A stretch of 64,000 nt of DNA from Hymenobacter cellulosivorans (lineage in GTDB: Bacteria; Bacteroidota; Bacteroidia; Cytophagales; Hymenobacteraceae), in the NCBI RefSeq assembly GCF_022919135.1, contig NZ_CP095049.1, forward strand, positions 3,910,501-3,974,500, written 5' to 3'. The notes beneath the pieces were generated by a model. That model did not search any database and had not been told where the DNA came from. It was given only the letters and a program-made list of their open reading frames with translations. A program made the position numbers and the translations under genes. How positions within the stretch are numbered: position 1 is the stretch's first letter; each line of letters begins with the position of its first letter. This document shows positions 1 to 8,988 of this stretch, piece by piece.

Positions 1-62
1 TCTTGCTCGAAGAACTCAACTTTCATCACGCCGTGCGTGGTGTGGATTTCGGCAGTTTTCAT
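1..62 (-). CDS. Peptidyl-prolyl cis-trans isomerase, cyclophilin type (N-terminal fragment)
   Basis: Only the first 20 codons are in the window; the gene runs off the left edge. The visible protein starts MKTAEIHTTHGVMKVEFFEQ, which matches the usual first beta-strands of short cytoplasmic bacterial cyclophilins (amides and prolyl bonds are isomerised to speed folding). The ATG is at 60-62. A -7 box (TACCTTTG) lies about 70 nt upstream on the same strand. It is divergent from the fasciclin gene. The family call rests on this short stretch, so it is good but not certain. Confidence 0.6.
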   Translation of the reverse strand, partial: MKTAEIHTTHGVMKVEFFEQ

Positions 63-130
63 GCAGTGGGAAAGAGAATAGGTGGAAGGTTACAAAGCGT
101 TGAAGGCCGGAAAAGGTTTCGGACGCTGGG

Positions 131-138
131 CAAAGGTA
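131..138 (-). promoter_or_regulatory. Bacteroidota -7 promoter box (TACCTTTG) for the isomerase gene
   Basis: TACCTTTG on the minus strand fits the TAnnTTTG -7 consensus. A TTTG lies 17 nt further upstream, slightly shorter than the usual 19-21 nt. It would give a leader of about 65 nt. Confidence 0.45.
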
Positions 139-282
139 ACCAAATCGGCTCCCGGCAAAACATCCGTCGGGCGGCCGAGTTGCGTACACGCAAGCCACAA
201 TGCCGGAAGCTGAATATTTCGATATTGCCCCGACCTTACTTGCCTTCCCTCAAGCCAATCCCTAACCCCGTTCCGCGTCCCG

Positions 283-921
283 ATGAAGAAGACCCTAAGA
301 AACGCCACCGTTGCCCTGTGCGCCGCCGCGCTGGCCACCGCCAGCCTGAGCAGCTGCTCCTCCGACAACAAGACTACCGAAAAAGCCACCACCGAAACCG
401 AGGCCATTGCCACCGTTGACTCGGCCGCTATGCTGACCGACTCGGCCCGCATGGGCAAGCCCGAGGGTGTAATGGTGGATGGCGTGGCCATGACCCCCGA
501 CAAAAACATCATTCAGAACGCGGTGCAGGCCAGTAGCGTTAGCACCCTGGTGCGGGCCATATCGGCCGCCGACCTGGGTGGTACGCTCAGCGGACCCGGC
601 CCGTTCACGGTGTTTGCACCCACCAACTCGGCCTTTATCCAGCTGCCCAAGGGCGCTATGGCCGGCCTGATGAAGCCCGAAAGCAAGGAAAAGCTCAAGG
701 GCGTGCTCACTTACCACGTCATTGCCGGCCGCCTCGTAGCCTCCGACCTCAAAGACGGGCAGGAGCTGACCACCGTGAATGGTGAGAAAGTAAAAATCTC
801 CGTTAAAGGCGGCAAGATTATGGTCAACAACGCCACCATTCAGATTCCCGACGTCATTTCCAGCAACGGCGTGACCCACGTAGTCGACCAGGTGCTGCTG
901 CCTCCCGCGCCGAACATTTAG
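283..921 (+). CDS. Fasciclin (FAS1) domain lipoprotein
   Basis: 212 residues. A lipoprotein signal peptide ends in a lipobox (ASLSSCSS, Cys about residue 27), so the protein should be anchored in the outer or inner membrane by lipid. A Thr/Glu-rich linker follows, then one FAS1 domain from about residue 75 to the end, with the typical blocks GPFTVFAPTNSAF and LTYHVIAGR and the ending NGVTHVVDQVLLPP. FAS1 domains are extracellular adhesion modules; the exact ligand is unknown. It is monocistronic, divergent from the isomerase gene and followed by a strong hairpin. Confidence 0.88.
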   Translation: MKKTLRNATVALCAAALATASLSSCSSDNKTTEKATTETEAIATVDSAAMLTDSARMGKPEGVMVDGVAMTPDKNIIQNAVQASSVSTLVRAISAADLGGTLSGPGPFTVFAPTNSAFIQLPKGAMAGLMKPESKEKLKGVLTYHVIAGRLVASDLKDGQELTTVNGEKVKISVKGGKIMVNNATIQIPDVISSNGVTHVVDQVLLPPAPNI

Positions 922-944
922 CAGTAGTCTAGCAATTCACACAA

Positions 945-1000
945 AACGTCAGGTCGAGCCCAGCGAAACATCTCGCTGGGCTCGACCTGACGTTCTTTTT
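945..1000. terminator. Strong bidirectional hairpin between fasciclin gene and rsgA
   Basis: Two perfectly complementary 22-nt arms (945-966 and 973-994) enclose the 6-nt loop AACATC, followed on the plus strand by CTTTTT. It sits between two converging genes and probably ends both transcripts. The arm (GTCAGGTCGAGCCCAGCGA) looks like a dispersed intergenic repeat type rather than a simple terminator. Confidence 0.75.
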
Positions 1001-1018
1001 ATAGCATCTCAGGCGGGC

Positions 1019-1945
1019 CTAGTGCCGGTTGTCCTCGTCGTTGAGCATGCTCACGTAGCTATCGTAGCGGGGAAGGGCAATTTTGCCTTTCTCTACGGCC
1101 TCACGCACGGCGCAGCCGGGCTCGTGCACGTGCTGGCAGTTGTGGTAGCGGCACTGGTTGAGCAAGGCGCGCATTTCGGGAAAGAAGTGGGCCAGCTGCC
1201 CGGGCGGAATATCTACCAGACCCAGCTCCTTGATGCCGGGCGTGTCGATGAGGTAGGTGCCAGGGCGTACTTCCAGCATTTCGGCGAAAGTAGTGGTATG
1301 CACACCCTTGTCGGAAAACTCACTGATTTCCTGGGTTTTCAAGTCCAGGTCGGGTACCAGGGCGTTGATGAGCGTGCTTTTGCCCACGCCCGAGTGGCCC
1401 GAAAGCAAGGATACTTTCCCGTCGAGCAGGGCGTCTACGTCGGCCACGCCCACGCCCGTTTCGGCCGAGCAGCGCAGGCCCGGGTAGCCCGTGCGCTTGT
1501 ACATTTTGAGAATCTGATCTTGGTAGTCGGACAAATCCTCATCGTAGAGGTCGGTCTTGTTGAAGACAAGGGTCACCGGAATGCTATACGCCTCGGCCGT
1601 GACCAGAAACCGGTCGATAAACCCGAATGAGGTGGCCGGCGACACGAGCGTCACGACCAGCAACGCCTGGTCGAGGTTGGCGGCCACAATGTGGGCATGC
1701 TCGGCCTTGTGCACCGAGCGGCGGATAATGTAGTTGCGCCGGGGCTCAATGTGGTGAATTACGCCCGCCCCTTCAGTTTGTTCCTCCACCGTGAAGTCCA
1801 CCTGGTCGCCGACGGCCAGCGGGTTGCTCACCTTCAGGTTCTTGTTCTTAAACTTGCCCCGCAGCCGGCAGCGGTGCAGCTTGCCCGTCGCCGTTTCGCG
1901 CACCAGGTACCAAGAGCCCGTCGATTTAACTACAATACCAGTCAT
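1019..1945 (-). CDS. rsgA: Small ribosomal subunit biogenesis GTPase RsgA
   Basis: 308 residues from the ATG at 1943-1945; an upstream in-frame extension is only repeat DNA. RsgA is a circularly permuted GTPase that acts late in 30S subunit maturation. Visible: an N-terminal OB-fold (about 1-70), the G4 motif FNKTD (about 129), the G1 P-loop GHSGVGKST (about 182), the G3 motif DTPG (about 236), and a C-terminal zinc site with Cys/His residues around CRYHNCQHVHEPGC. The permuted order G4-G1-G3 is diagnostic. A heptamer repeat element fills the space up to kdtA, the upstream gene. Confidence 0.96.
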   Translation of the reverse strand: MTGIVVKSTGSWYLVRETATGKLHRCRLRGKFKNKNLKVSNPLAVGDQVDFTVEEQTEGAGVIHHIEPRRNYIIRRSVHKAEHAHIVAANLDQALLVVTLVSPATSFGFIDRFLVTAEAYSIPVTLVFNKTDLYDEDLSDYQDQILKMYKRTGYPGLRCSAETGVGVADVDALLDGKVSLLSGHSGVGKSTLINALVPDLDLKTQEISEFSDKGVHTTTFAEMLEVRPGTYLIDTPGIKELGLVDIPPGQLAHFFPEMRALLNQCRYHNCQHVHEPGCAVREAVEKGKIALPRYDSYVSMLNDEDNRH

Positions 1946-2071
1946 AGAGTGAATGAGTGAGTTGGTGAATGAGTGAATTGATGGATAAGTACACAAGTGA
2001 AATAGTCTGCTGCATGGCTCCGCGCAGGAAGAACTTCAGCTTCACTCATTCGCTTATTCACTCATTCACCG
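1946..2071. repeat. Heptamer inverted repeat element H1 (kdtA stop to rsgA start)
   Basis: The left arm (1946-1982) reads GTGAATGAGTGA then GGTGAATGAGTGAA. The right arm (about 2036-2071), read inward on the minus strand, is GGTGAATGAGTGAATAAGCG then AATGAGTGAA. The words recur every 7 nt and the arms can pair over about 33 nt. The kdtA stop codon TGA (2062-2064) lies in the right arm and the rsgA start touches the left arm. Confidence 0.75.
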
Positions 2072-3303
2072 TCGAGCCACTGCATGATGATGGCCGTGGC
2101 GCCGGCTTTTTGGTGGACGTATTCCAGGCTCAGGTCCTGAACGACGAGGCGATTGGCTTCGTGGCGGAAGAGAGGAGCAAAGGCATCTTTTAGTTCCTGG
2201 GCCGTGCGTATGGGGAAGGCGCAACCTATTTCTACCAGGTCCAGGGCCTCCTGAAACTTACCGTAGGTGGGGCCAAAGAACAGGGGCAGCCCGAAGGCGG
2301 CGGCTTCCAGCGTGTTGTGCAGCCCCTTGCCGAAAGCCCCACCGATATAGGCGAAGTGCCCGAAGCGGTACAGCTGGCTGAGCAACCCCACGTTGTCGAT
2401 GAGCAGCACCGTAGACTGGGCCACGGTAGCGGGTTGGGCCTGGGAGTAGCGCACCACTTTACCGGGCAAGGCTTCCTCCACGATGCGCAGGTTGGCCTCA
2501 CTGATTTCGTGGGGTGCCACAATAAAGCGCAACTCCTGCTGATACTGTTGCATCAAAGGGGCCAGCACCGGCATATCCTCGGGCCAGCTGCTACCCACGA
2601 TACACACCGGTAACCAATCGTCGGTAAAGGCATCCACCAGCGGCAAGTCGCGCGGCGGCGCCAGGGCCGTGCGCACCACTGTGTCGAAGCGGGTGTCGCC
2701 GGCCACGCTGGCCTGGGTGATGCCCGCCTCACGCAGCAGCTGCACTGAGGCCTCGTTCTGGGTGAAGATGTGGGTAAAGCACTGCAGCATGCGGCGGTAA
2801 AAGCCGCCCCAGGGCTTGAAAAACACCTGCCCGGGCCGGAAGATGGCCGACACGCAGATCGTAGGCACGCTGCGCTGCCGCAAACCCGAGAGCAGGTAGT
2901 ACCAGAACTCGTACTTCACAAACACCGCCAGCCGGGGCTGCACTGCGTCCAGAAACTGCTGGGCATTGGCCTGGGTATCGAGGGGCAGGTAAAAGACATA
3001 GTCGGCCCCGGGCCAGTTGTGGCGCACTGCGTAGCCCGAGGGCGAGAAAAACGTCAGCACGATTTTGTGGCCGGGGTGGCGCTCGGCGTAGGCCTCGATC
3101 AGCGGGCGGCCCTGCTCAAATTCGCCCAGGGAGGCGCAGTGAAACCACACTCGGGGCGCGGTATCGTGCTGTAGCGTCTGGCGGATGTGCTCCAGCAAGC
3201 CCCGGCGGCCGGCCACCCACTGCGCCGCCTTGGGCACGAAGGGCGCTACCAGCCGCAGCAGCAGGGCGTAGAGGTGGAGGCCAATGGTATAGAGAAAACG
3301 CAA
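2062..3303 (-). CDS. waaA: 3-deoxy-D-manno-octulosonic acid (Kdo) transferase
   Basis: 413 residues with the proposed TTG start at 3301-3303 (protein begins M-RFLYTIGLHLYALLLRL). WaaA/KdtA adds Kdo from CMP-Kdo to lipid IVA at the inner membrane during lipopolysaccharide core synthesis. Visible: an N-terminal hydrophobic anchor, the transferase N-domain with VWFHCASLGEFEQGRPLIEA, and a GT-B C-domain with FAYIGGAFGKGLHNTLEAAA. The open frame extends to 3357, but a promoter box at 3355-3362 overlaps that end, so the downstream TTG is preferred; this start is inferred. The stop codon is in repeat H1. Confidence 0.93.
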   Translation of the reverse strand: MRFLYTIGLHLYALLLRLVAPFVPKAAQWVAGRRGLLEHIRQTLQHDTAPRVWFHCASLGEFEQGRPLIEAYAERHPGHKIVLTFFSPSGYAVRHNWPGADYVFYLPLDTQANAQQFLDAVQPRLAVFVKYEFWYYLLSGLRQRSVPTICVSAIFRPGQVFFKPWGGFYRRMLQCFTHIFTQNEASVQLLREAGITQASVAGDTRFDTVVRTALAPPRDLPLVDAFTDDWLPVCIVGSSWPEDMPVLAPLMQQYQQELRFIVAPHEISEANLRIVEEALPGKVVRYSQAQPATVAQSTVLLIDNVGLLSQLYRFGHFAYIGGAFGKGLHNTLEAAAFGLPLFFGPTYGKFQEALDLVEIGCAFPIRTAQELKDAFAPLFRHEANRLVVQDLSLEYVHQKAGATAIIMQWLDGE

Positions 3304-3354
3304 GTCGGGGAGCGTGAAACGGGGAAGGCGAAGCGGAAAAGCCGGATAATTCGG

Positions 3355-3362
3355 CAAAAATA
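3355..3362 (-). promoter_or_regulatory. -7 box (TATTTTTG) upstream of waaA
   Basis: Matches TAnnTTTG on the minus strand, about 52 nt upstream of the TTG start chosen for waaA. It covers the 5' end of the longest possible frame, which argues against the longer protein. Confidence 0.4.
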
Positions 3363-3429
3363 GGTTATTGCCAGCCGTTAAACGAAAAAAGCCCCAACCT
3401 GTCGACTTTAGCCAGCCTCAAGCTTTATT

Positions 3430-3460
3430 AAGCGTTCCGGCTGATGGCCGGAACGCTTTT
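3430..3460. terminator. Hairpin AAGCGTTCCGG / CCGGAACGCTTTT
   Basis: An 11-bp stem with a short loop and a TTTT tail on the plus strand. No plus-strand gene ends here, so it either ends the S41 peptidase transcript on the minus strand (weak tail) or is a leftover. Confidence 0.5.
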
Positions 3461-3839
3461 ATCGTATTGCTGGCAGTCCGCTAGCAACTGCGCCATGTCA
3501 TGTGTCAAGTACTCATGCATTTCACTTTAGTAGCCTTCCGCCCTGTTGCCGACGGCAGGGCCTCCTAAACTATTCGGATGCTTGAGAAAGGTCTTGCCCA
3601 GCTCGAGCTGCAACTCAGGTTTCGGATTCAAAATAAGGACTATAGCATCGAAGCAGACGCTTAGGTGACCGATAGGTGCTCCTGCCTGCCGCCGGCCTTC
3701 CTCGGATTCTGGACGAGTTGTTATATGTAGCTATTCTATGTATTTCAGATTTGTAAGGCAATGACGCAAGTGACGGGGGCGTGAGGGTAGGTAAGGATTT
3801 TACCCCTTGAAAAACAAGGCCCGCCCCTGGCGGATAATC
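3461..3839. other. Intergenic stretch without a recognisable gene
   Basis: About 380 nt between the hairpin and the S41 peptidase stop. I find no convincing frame. A small hairpin, GCCCTG...CAGGGC, lies at about 3541-3562. Just after the peptidase stop, at about 3808-3836 on the minus strand, CCGCCAGGGGCGG followed by GCCTTGTTTTT could be a weak terminator. Confidence 0.4.
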
Positions 3840-4889
3840 CTAGTGCAGCAACTGCAAGGCGGTTTCCAGAGCTTTGTCATGGCCGCTGGCCAGCTCCTGT
3901 TTCGTGTTTTTAACGAGGTAGTCCGGGGCCAGGCCGATGCTTTCGTAGTTTTTACCGTCAGCAGCGCGTACGTCGGCAATAGGCACGCGAATATTCCAGC
4001 CGTTGGGCAGTTCCTGGCGTACGGCGTCGGCGAAAGCCCCGCCCGTACTGTCGCCGACGGTCACCACATTCGGGTTTTGCCGCATTGCCAGCACAAAGGT
4101 TTCGCCCGAGCTGAAGGTAGCGCGGCGCTGCAGCACGACGACGGGCTTGGTGTACTGAAAGCTGCCCTGCGGCTCGGTGTAGAAGCGCAGCTCCGGCCCA
4201 AAGTCGGAGTGGCGCGGACCGTTACGCACGCGGCTGGTAAAGGAAAGGTGGCGCGCAGAAGCAAACCGGTTTGCAATGTATTGGGCAACCCGGTCTTCGC
4301 CCCCGTCATTTTCGCGCATCTCGACCACAATGCCTTCGGCATCGTTCAACTCGCCGAGTACCGTATCTAGCGCCTTGGCGTAATAGTCATAATTATTGTT
4401 GAAGGCCAGCAAGTCAATGTAGCCCACCTTGGTCGTTAGCCAGCCGTACACGATGTCGTTGCCGTAGGTTTTGCGGGTGGTAAGGTAGCAGGCGGCCACC
4501 GTCTGGTCGTAATCCTCGAACTTTCGCCGGCCCAGAATACCGCCGTTATAGTTGGGGGCCCCACTAGCCTTGAGCGGGCGAATAAACACGTGGTTGTCGT
4601 CGAGGTGGTCGAGCAGCTGGCCCATGATGGCGACCAGTTCGGCATCGGAAGTAGTGGGCTTTACCTGGGGGCGGTAACGGTCGTGCAGGGCTTGCCAGTT
4701 CACGTGTTTTACCTTAAAAGTACCGTAGAGCCGGTCGAACGTCTGCCAGAGATATTCGAAGTTCTGCTCGGGCGTGTTGGGCGTTTCGGGGCCTACCAGC
4801 AGCTTGTCGCAGCTGCTTAGCGGCGTTGCCAGAAGGATTAATAACAGTGCCGCCAACCGGCTGAGGTGCGGTAGATGACTAGTTTTCAT
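3840..4889 (-). CDS. S41 family (tail-specific type) peptidase lipoprotein
   Basis: 349 residues from ATG 4887-4889. A signal peptide with lipobox ATPLSSC (Cys about 27) predicts a lipid-anchored periplasmic or surface protein. An N-terminal helical region (NFEYLWQTFDRLYGTF) is followed by the S41 fold, with the nucleophile serine in TFSSGETFVLAMRQNP and the downstream block VTVGDSTGGAF. There is no obvious separate PDZ domain. The substrate is unknown. It starts 17 nt after the stop of the frameshifted outer-membrane protein gene, so the two probably share an operon. Confidence 0.88.
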   Translation of the reverse strand: MKTSHLPHLSRLAALLLILLATPLSSCDKLLVGPETPNTPEQNFEYLWQTFDRLYGTFKVKHVNWQALHDRYRPQVKPTTSDAELVAIMGQLLDHLDDNHVFIRPLKASGAPNYNGGILGRRKFEDYDQTVAACYLTTRKTYGNDIVYGWLTTKVGYIDLLAFNNNYDYYAKALDTVLGELNDAEGIVVEMRENDGGEDRVAQYIANRFASARHLSFTSRVRNGPRHSDFGPELRFYTEPQGSFQYTKPVVVLQRRATFSSGETFVLAMRQNPNVVTVGDSTGGAFADAVRQELPNGWNIRVPIADVRAADGKNYESIGLAPDYLVKNTKQELASGHDKALETALQLLH

Positions 4890-4906
4890 AGCAGAAAAGA
4901 CGAACG

Positions 4907-5715
4907 TTAAAACTGGTAGCCCAGCTGCCCGATCAGGCTCTGGTCGTAAGTGCGGATGGGGCGCGGCGCCGGAAAGTGCAGCCACTGAAAACGGTAGCGC
5001 GCTCCCACGTTAAACCGCCCAAACAGCGTATACTGGTAGCGCAGGGAGGCCTGCACCTGCTGCAAGTCAGCCACCGTGGCCCACCGGGTACCCTGCCGAA
5101 AAAAAGCCACCAAATTGCCGTCATCCGTCGATTTTGGGTAATTGGCGTAGGTGTGGCGCGTGACGGCCGCTAGGCCGGGCACGCTCAGCTCGGCCGTAAT
5201 CTGCTGGCGAGGCGTAGGATTGTACTCGGCCCGGCCCTCCGCATAGAGGCCGGCCACGTTCAGTCCCCAGTACAGGTTGGCCACGGCATCCGAAATCTGC
5301 AGGCGGTTTTGCACGCCCAGCCCGGCAAACAGACGAAACCGGGCCGGGTCTGCCGTGGGCAGGCGCCGGAGGTAGCGCAGGCTCAGGCTGGCATCGTAAT
5401 AGGTCGACTGAATGGCGTAGGTGCCCAGGCCATTGCTGTAGAGGCGCACGCCGTAGCGCTTCGGCAGGTCTTGCCCAAAAATCGGCTGTAGCTCAATGCT
5501 GAACCGGGAATTGGAGCCTCGTCGGGTGTAGCCCAGCTGGAAGGCTGCCCCTTTGGCTCGGTAGAGGAGGGGCGAGGCCTGTTGATCGAGCATGACCCGT
5601 ACCATAGGCCCCCTCCGGCCACAAACTCATGGCGGCGCAGTTCGGGCCCGCGCGACTGGGCCGCAGCCGGCGTCAGGGGCGCCAGGGCGGCCACCAACGC
5701 GAGAAACGTTTTCAT
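4907..5715 (-). pseudogene. Outer-membrane beta-barrel-like protein, frameshifted
   Basis: The signal peptide MKTFLALVAALAPLTPAAAQ begins at ATG 5713-5715, but the rest of the protein is in another frame. The switch is at a G5 run on the coding strand (5609-5613 on the plus strand). Adding one G gives a continuous 269-residue protein reading ...EFVAGGGPMVRVMLDQQASP... and ending in Tyr-Phe-containing strands (YDQSLIGQLGYQF), typical of an outer-membrane barrel. No specific family is recognised. The downstream S41 peptidase is probably co-transcribed. The break could be a homopolymer error or a real mutation. Confidence 0.7.
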
Positions 5716-5792
5716 AGCGGAAGAATTGGGAGTGAATGAGCCCACTAGTGCCAGGCAGGTCCTGCAGTCACTGGGGGAATAGAGCCTCTGCG

Positions 5793-7498
5793 TTAGCGCT
5801 GGCGTTGGAAAACCAGCCCGTTGATGGCTTCGCGGTGGAAGGTGAACCCGGTGACCTTGCCTGCTGGATCGAGTTGGAATGCCACACAGTTGTGCCCTTG
5901 CAGATCGGCTAGGAACCGGTGGCCTTCGAGCGCGACAAATGGCACGTGAACCAGGCGATATAAGCTCAGACGTAGCTGCCCGCGCCGTTGGGTCAGGCGG
6001 AAATGCTGGTTGAGCTCCGCCGAGTAGTAGCGGCCGGTATAGCGGTGCAGCGCAGCCTGCGAGAGGGCCGCGGGAGCAGTTTTCTGCAGGACTATTGCGT
6101 TGCCCCGCTCAACGGAGCGTAGGTGGCGCACTTGGCCGTCCTCGGCGCGGGCAAAGGCGTAGCTGGTTTCTCCTTGCCCCTGATTGACGTACGTATCCGG
6201 GGTTGTGGCGCGCAAGGGCTGGGCGTAGCCCCGGTTGGAGCGGGCGGCCCGCAGAAGGCCGTCTTGCTCGGTAATGATGCGCACGTTGGTCAGGGAAGTC
6301 GGCTCCAGATAGATGCCCGGCAAATCAGTGGCCGGCCCGGCCGGCAAGGTAGCCACGGGCGGGGCGGGAGGAAAAGCCCCCGGAGCTAGGTGCTCGGCAA
6401 GGCGAAAGAGCTGCTGGGTAAGCCCGTACAGGTTCTGCGTGTTTGCCAGGCAGATGATGCTCAGCTCCTGCTGGGGCAAGCGCACCAGCTCGGCCTGGTA
6501 ACCGGGGTCGGTGCCACTGTGGGTAACGGCTGGCTGCCCCGATAGGGAGCTACCTCCAGGCCGAACGCATAGCCGGTCGACGTCCCGTCGTTCAGCCGGC
6601 CAGGGGTGAGCAACAGGCGCAGCAGTTCCGGCCGGCCTTGCCCCAGGCGGTTCCGGTAGAAGTTCTGGTCCCAGCGCACCAGATCAGCCAGCGTGGTGGT
6701 CAGGCCCGAGGAGCCGACGGTGTGGCCCTGAAAGTACTGGCTTCGGTAGTGGAGTTGCCCCTTGCGGTGACGCGCGGTGTAGCCAGTGGCCAAGTGGGGA
6801 ATAGCGGCCGAAATGCGGCCGTTAAACCGGGTGTGGCTCATGCCCAGCGGACGGAAGATATGCTGGGTAGTAAAGTCGGCAAACGACTGCCCGGACACCC
6901 GGGCCACGATTTCAGCCAGTAGCACGTAGCCGCCATTGTTGTATTCGTGCCGGTCACCGGGCCGGAAGTTGCGCCCGCGCTGCTGGCTGAGTAGCCGCAG
7001 CACGTTGGCATTGGTGTAGTGCCGCTCGCCGCGCAGCGTCAACCCGATTAGGGTGAATCCATCCCGCAGCCCGCTGGTATGGTGTACCAGGTGCCGGATG
7101 CGTACCGTGTCGCCCAGGTACGGCAGCTCGGGCAGGTAGCGCCGAATGTCATCGTCGAGGCGCAGCTTGCCTTGCTCGGCGAGTAAGGCAATGCTAGCGG
7201 CGGTAAACTGCTTAGCCATGGATGCCACCCAGAAGCGGTGCTCGGTAGTCAAGGGCTGATGACGGGCCACATCGGCCTGACCGTAGGCCCGTTGGTAGAT
7301 GAGTTGGCCGTGCTGCACTACGCCCAGCACCAGCCCCGGCGACGAGGAAGTATCCCAGCGGGCAAACACCGAATCGATGCGGTGCCGGGTGGCGGCGGTT
7401 AGGGCCTGGGCCTGGGTATGCCGGGCAGTAAGGCCGAGAAGGAGTAGCGTTGCCAGCGCTAGGTACAGTTCTTTAAGCGGAAGCCAAGTAGATTTCAT
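5793..7498 (-). pseudogene. Serine hydrolase (class C beta-lactamase/DD-peptidase family), frameshifted
   Basis: The N-terminal part (start 7498) has a signal peptide and the family motifs: S-x-x-K as SMAK (about residue 92) and Y-x-N as HEYNNGGYVLL. The reading frame then breaks at a G4 run on the coding strand (6537-6540 on the plus strand). One added G restores ...QPAVTHSGTDPGYQAELVR..., which supplies the third motif H-S-G, and gives a 568-residue protein with a C-terminal beta-rich domain. Such proteins are usually periplasmic peptidases or esterases. With both halves otherwise well preserved, a sequencing error is as likely as real inactivation. Confidence 0.8.
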
Positions 7499-7565
7499 GG
7501 CACAAAGGAAGAGCGCCTAAACCGCCTTCACAGCCAAGAAAAGCTACTTTCAAGCTGAACCGCCC

Positions 7566-8501
7566 TTATTTTGGCGACGAATCGTAGAGTGCTGCGCCCC
7601 GTAGCCACTGGCGAAATGCCGGAGCCCGGTCGCGGCTGATGACAATGTGCTGTGGCAGGCGCGGGGCGGCGGTCAGCTGCGCCAGTAGCTTGCCGTGCGT
7701 GTCGGGCTGCACCTGCTCCACGGCTTTGGCGCTGAGCAGAAACTGCCGGTTGGCCCGGAAAAAAAGAGCGGGCGGCAACTGCTCAGTCAGGCGGTCCAGC
7801 GACTGGTCCAGCAGGTACTGCCGGTCATCGAGGGTGAGTAGGTAGGTTTCCTTCTCGGCGGAATAGCAGCAGCGGATGTCGCCATAGGGCACCACGATGT
7901 CGCGGCGACCTAGCTTCACCACCAGGTGCTCCGGTGCGGGTGTCAAGCCAGGACTTTCGATTACGTCTTTTTGACTTTGCAAGCCTTGAATTTGCTCGGC
8001 CAAGGCCTGTTTTTCTGCCTCGCTCCGTTGGTAAAGGCTATGGTGGCGTCGGTATAGGTCGTAGTAATACAGGCCCGTGTAGATAACGTTGAATAGGAGC
8101 AGAAAAATCAGGGCGATAACCAGGTCAAAGTCCCAGTAGTGCTCCATGGGATAGTCGCGCAGGAAAGCATACTCCAGGTGTACCAGTCCGGTCAGGGTAG
8201 CGGTACCGGCCAAGCACGTCAGCGGCACCTGCCTAACCAGACGTGGTAGGAGGCCCCGTTGCCACGGCTGGCGCCCGTCGAGCCACACTACTACGGCGCG
8301 TGCCACCTGCCACACCAGCAGAATCTTGAAGGCGTCGCTGAAGAGCTCGTAAGCCATCATCCAGTTGAGCCGGATGTTGTTATACGTTAAGTAGTAACTA
8401 AACCCAGTTATGAGCGGAATGAGCGCCAACTGCACCCACTGGTCGCGGTAGCTCGGGCGCGACGGCGTCGGCTTGGCAACAAAAAGCGACGATAACCACA
8501 T
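7566..8501 (-). CDS. Membrane-bound LytTR family transcriptional regulator
   Basis: 311 residues from ATG 8499-8501. The N-terminal half has about four hydrophobic segments (QLALIPLITGFSYYLTY; a DLVIALIFLLLFNVIYTGLY stretch), then a coiled-coil-like region (SEAEKQALAEQIQGLQSQKD), then a C-terminal LytTR DNA-binding domain (about 210-305; IVVPYGDIRCCYSAEKETYL and FFRANRQFLLS). It has no receiver domain, so it is a one-component regulator tethered in the inner membrane. Its signal and targets are unknown; the neighbouring serine hydrolase gene is a possible target. The promoter at 8508-8538 excludes a longer N-terminus and leaves almost no leader. Confidence 0.85.
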   Translation of the reverse strand: MWLSSLFVAKPTPSRPSYRDQWVQLALIPLITGFSYYLTYNNIRLNWMMAYELFSDAFKILLVWQVARAVVVWLDGRQPWQRGLLPRLVRQVPLTCLAGTATLTGLVHLEYAFLRDYPMEHYWDFDLVIALIFLLLFNVIYTGLYYYDLYRRHHSLYQRSEAEKQALAEQIQGLQSQKDVIESPGLTPAPEHLVVKLGRRDIVVPYGDIRCCYSAEKETYLLTLDDRQYLLDQSLDRLTEQLPPALFFRANRQFLLSAKAVEQVQPDTHGKLLAQLTAAPRLPQHIVISRDRAPAFRQWLRGAALYDSSPK

Positions 8502-8507
8502 AGCGGG

Positions 8508-8538
8508 CAAACATAGTATTTTACAGTATTGATGCAAA
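8508..8538 (-). promoter_or_regulatory. Full Bacteroidota promoter (TTTG - 19 nt - TATGTTTG) for the LytTR gene
   Basis: The -33 TTTG is at 8535-8538, the spacer is exactly 19 nt and the -7 box TATGTTTG is at 8508-8515, all on the minus strand. The last G of the -7 box is only 6 nt before the ATG, so the mRNA should be leaderless or nearly so. Confidence 0.65.
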
Positions 8539-8598
8539 GGCCATTGACTGGAGCAAGCTAAGTCGAGAAGGCTTGTTGGTAGCGCGCCTCGGCAGCGG

Positions 8599-8988
8599 CT
8601 ATACCTGCGCTAACCAGTGCTCAGCGCTAACCGTATCGTCAAAGGTTAGAACAATGGGCTGCTTGACGTTTTTGCTAGCTTAATCAAACGCCATACGACT
8701 ATAGAAACCGGCTGAATATACCCAGGCCACGTAGCGCAGCCCCGTTTGCTGCAAAGCAGGAAACCACACCTGGGCACCCTACTCGGCAGGGCGCTCCCAC
8801 ATGCTGCTGACGGGCGAACTACCCATCAGCAGCTTCCCACAACGCTGTTGTTGCTGCAAGGCTAGAATCTGCTTGCAGCCAGCCATTATACTCTGCTCAT
8901 TCTGTTCGCTCCGCCAGGTCACCTGCAGCCAACCCGGTACCTGGTGATAGTCAATTCACAGAATCGGAGAGTCGAATAGCGGGTGTAT
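8599..8988 (-). pseudogene. Decayed paralogue of the 31983-32419 protein
   Basis: One minus-strand frame reads as a continuous protein interrupted by nonsense codons: after SSMWERPAE (TAG at 8779-8781), after YSRMAFD (TAA at 8680-8682) and near the N-terminus (TGA at about 8956-8958). Conserved blocks shared with the gene at 31983-32419 include GLRYVAW/GLRYVAH and a C-terminal AEHWLAQV/AEQWLRSC. The first two stops look like single-base changes of Trp and Lys codons. It contains no full-length alternative frame, so this is a genuine relic rather than a single sequencing error. Confidence 0.6.

Noticed and set aside
16..512. Short overlapping frames around the fasciclin gene on the minus strand
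   Set aside because: They overlap the clear lipoprotein gene in another frame and show no motif.
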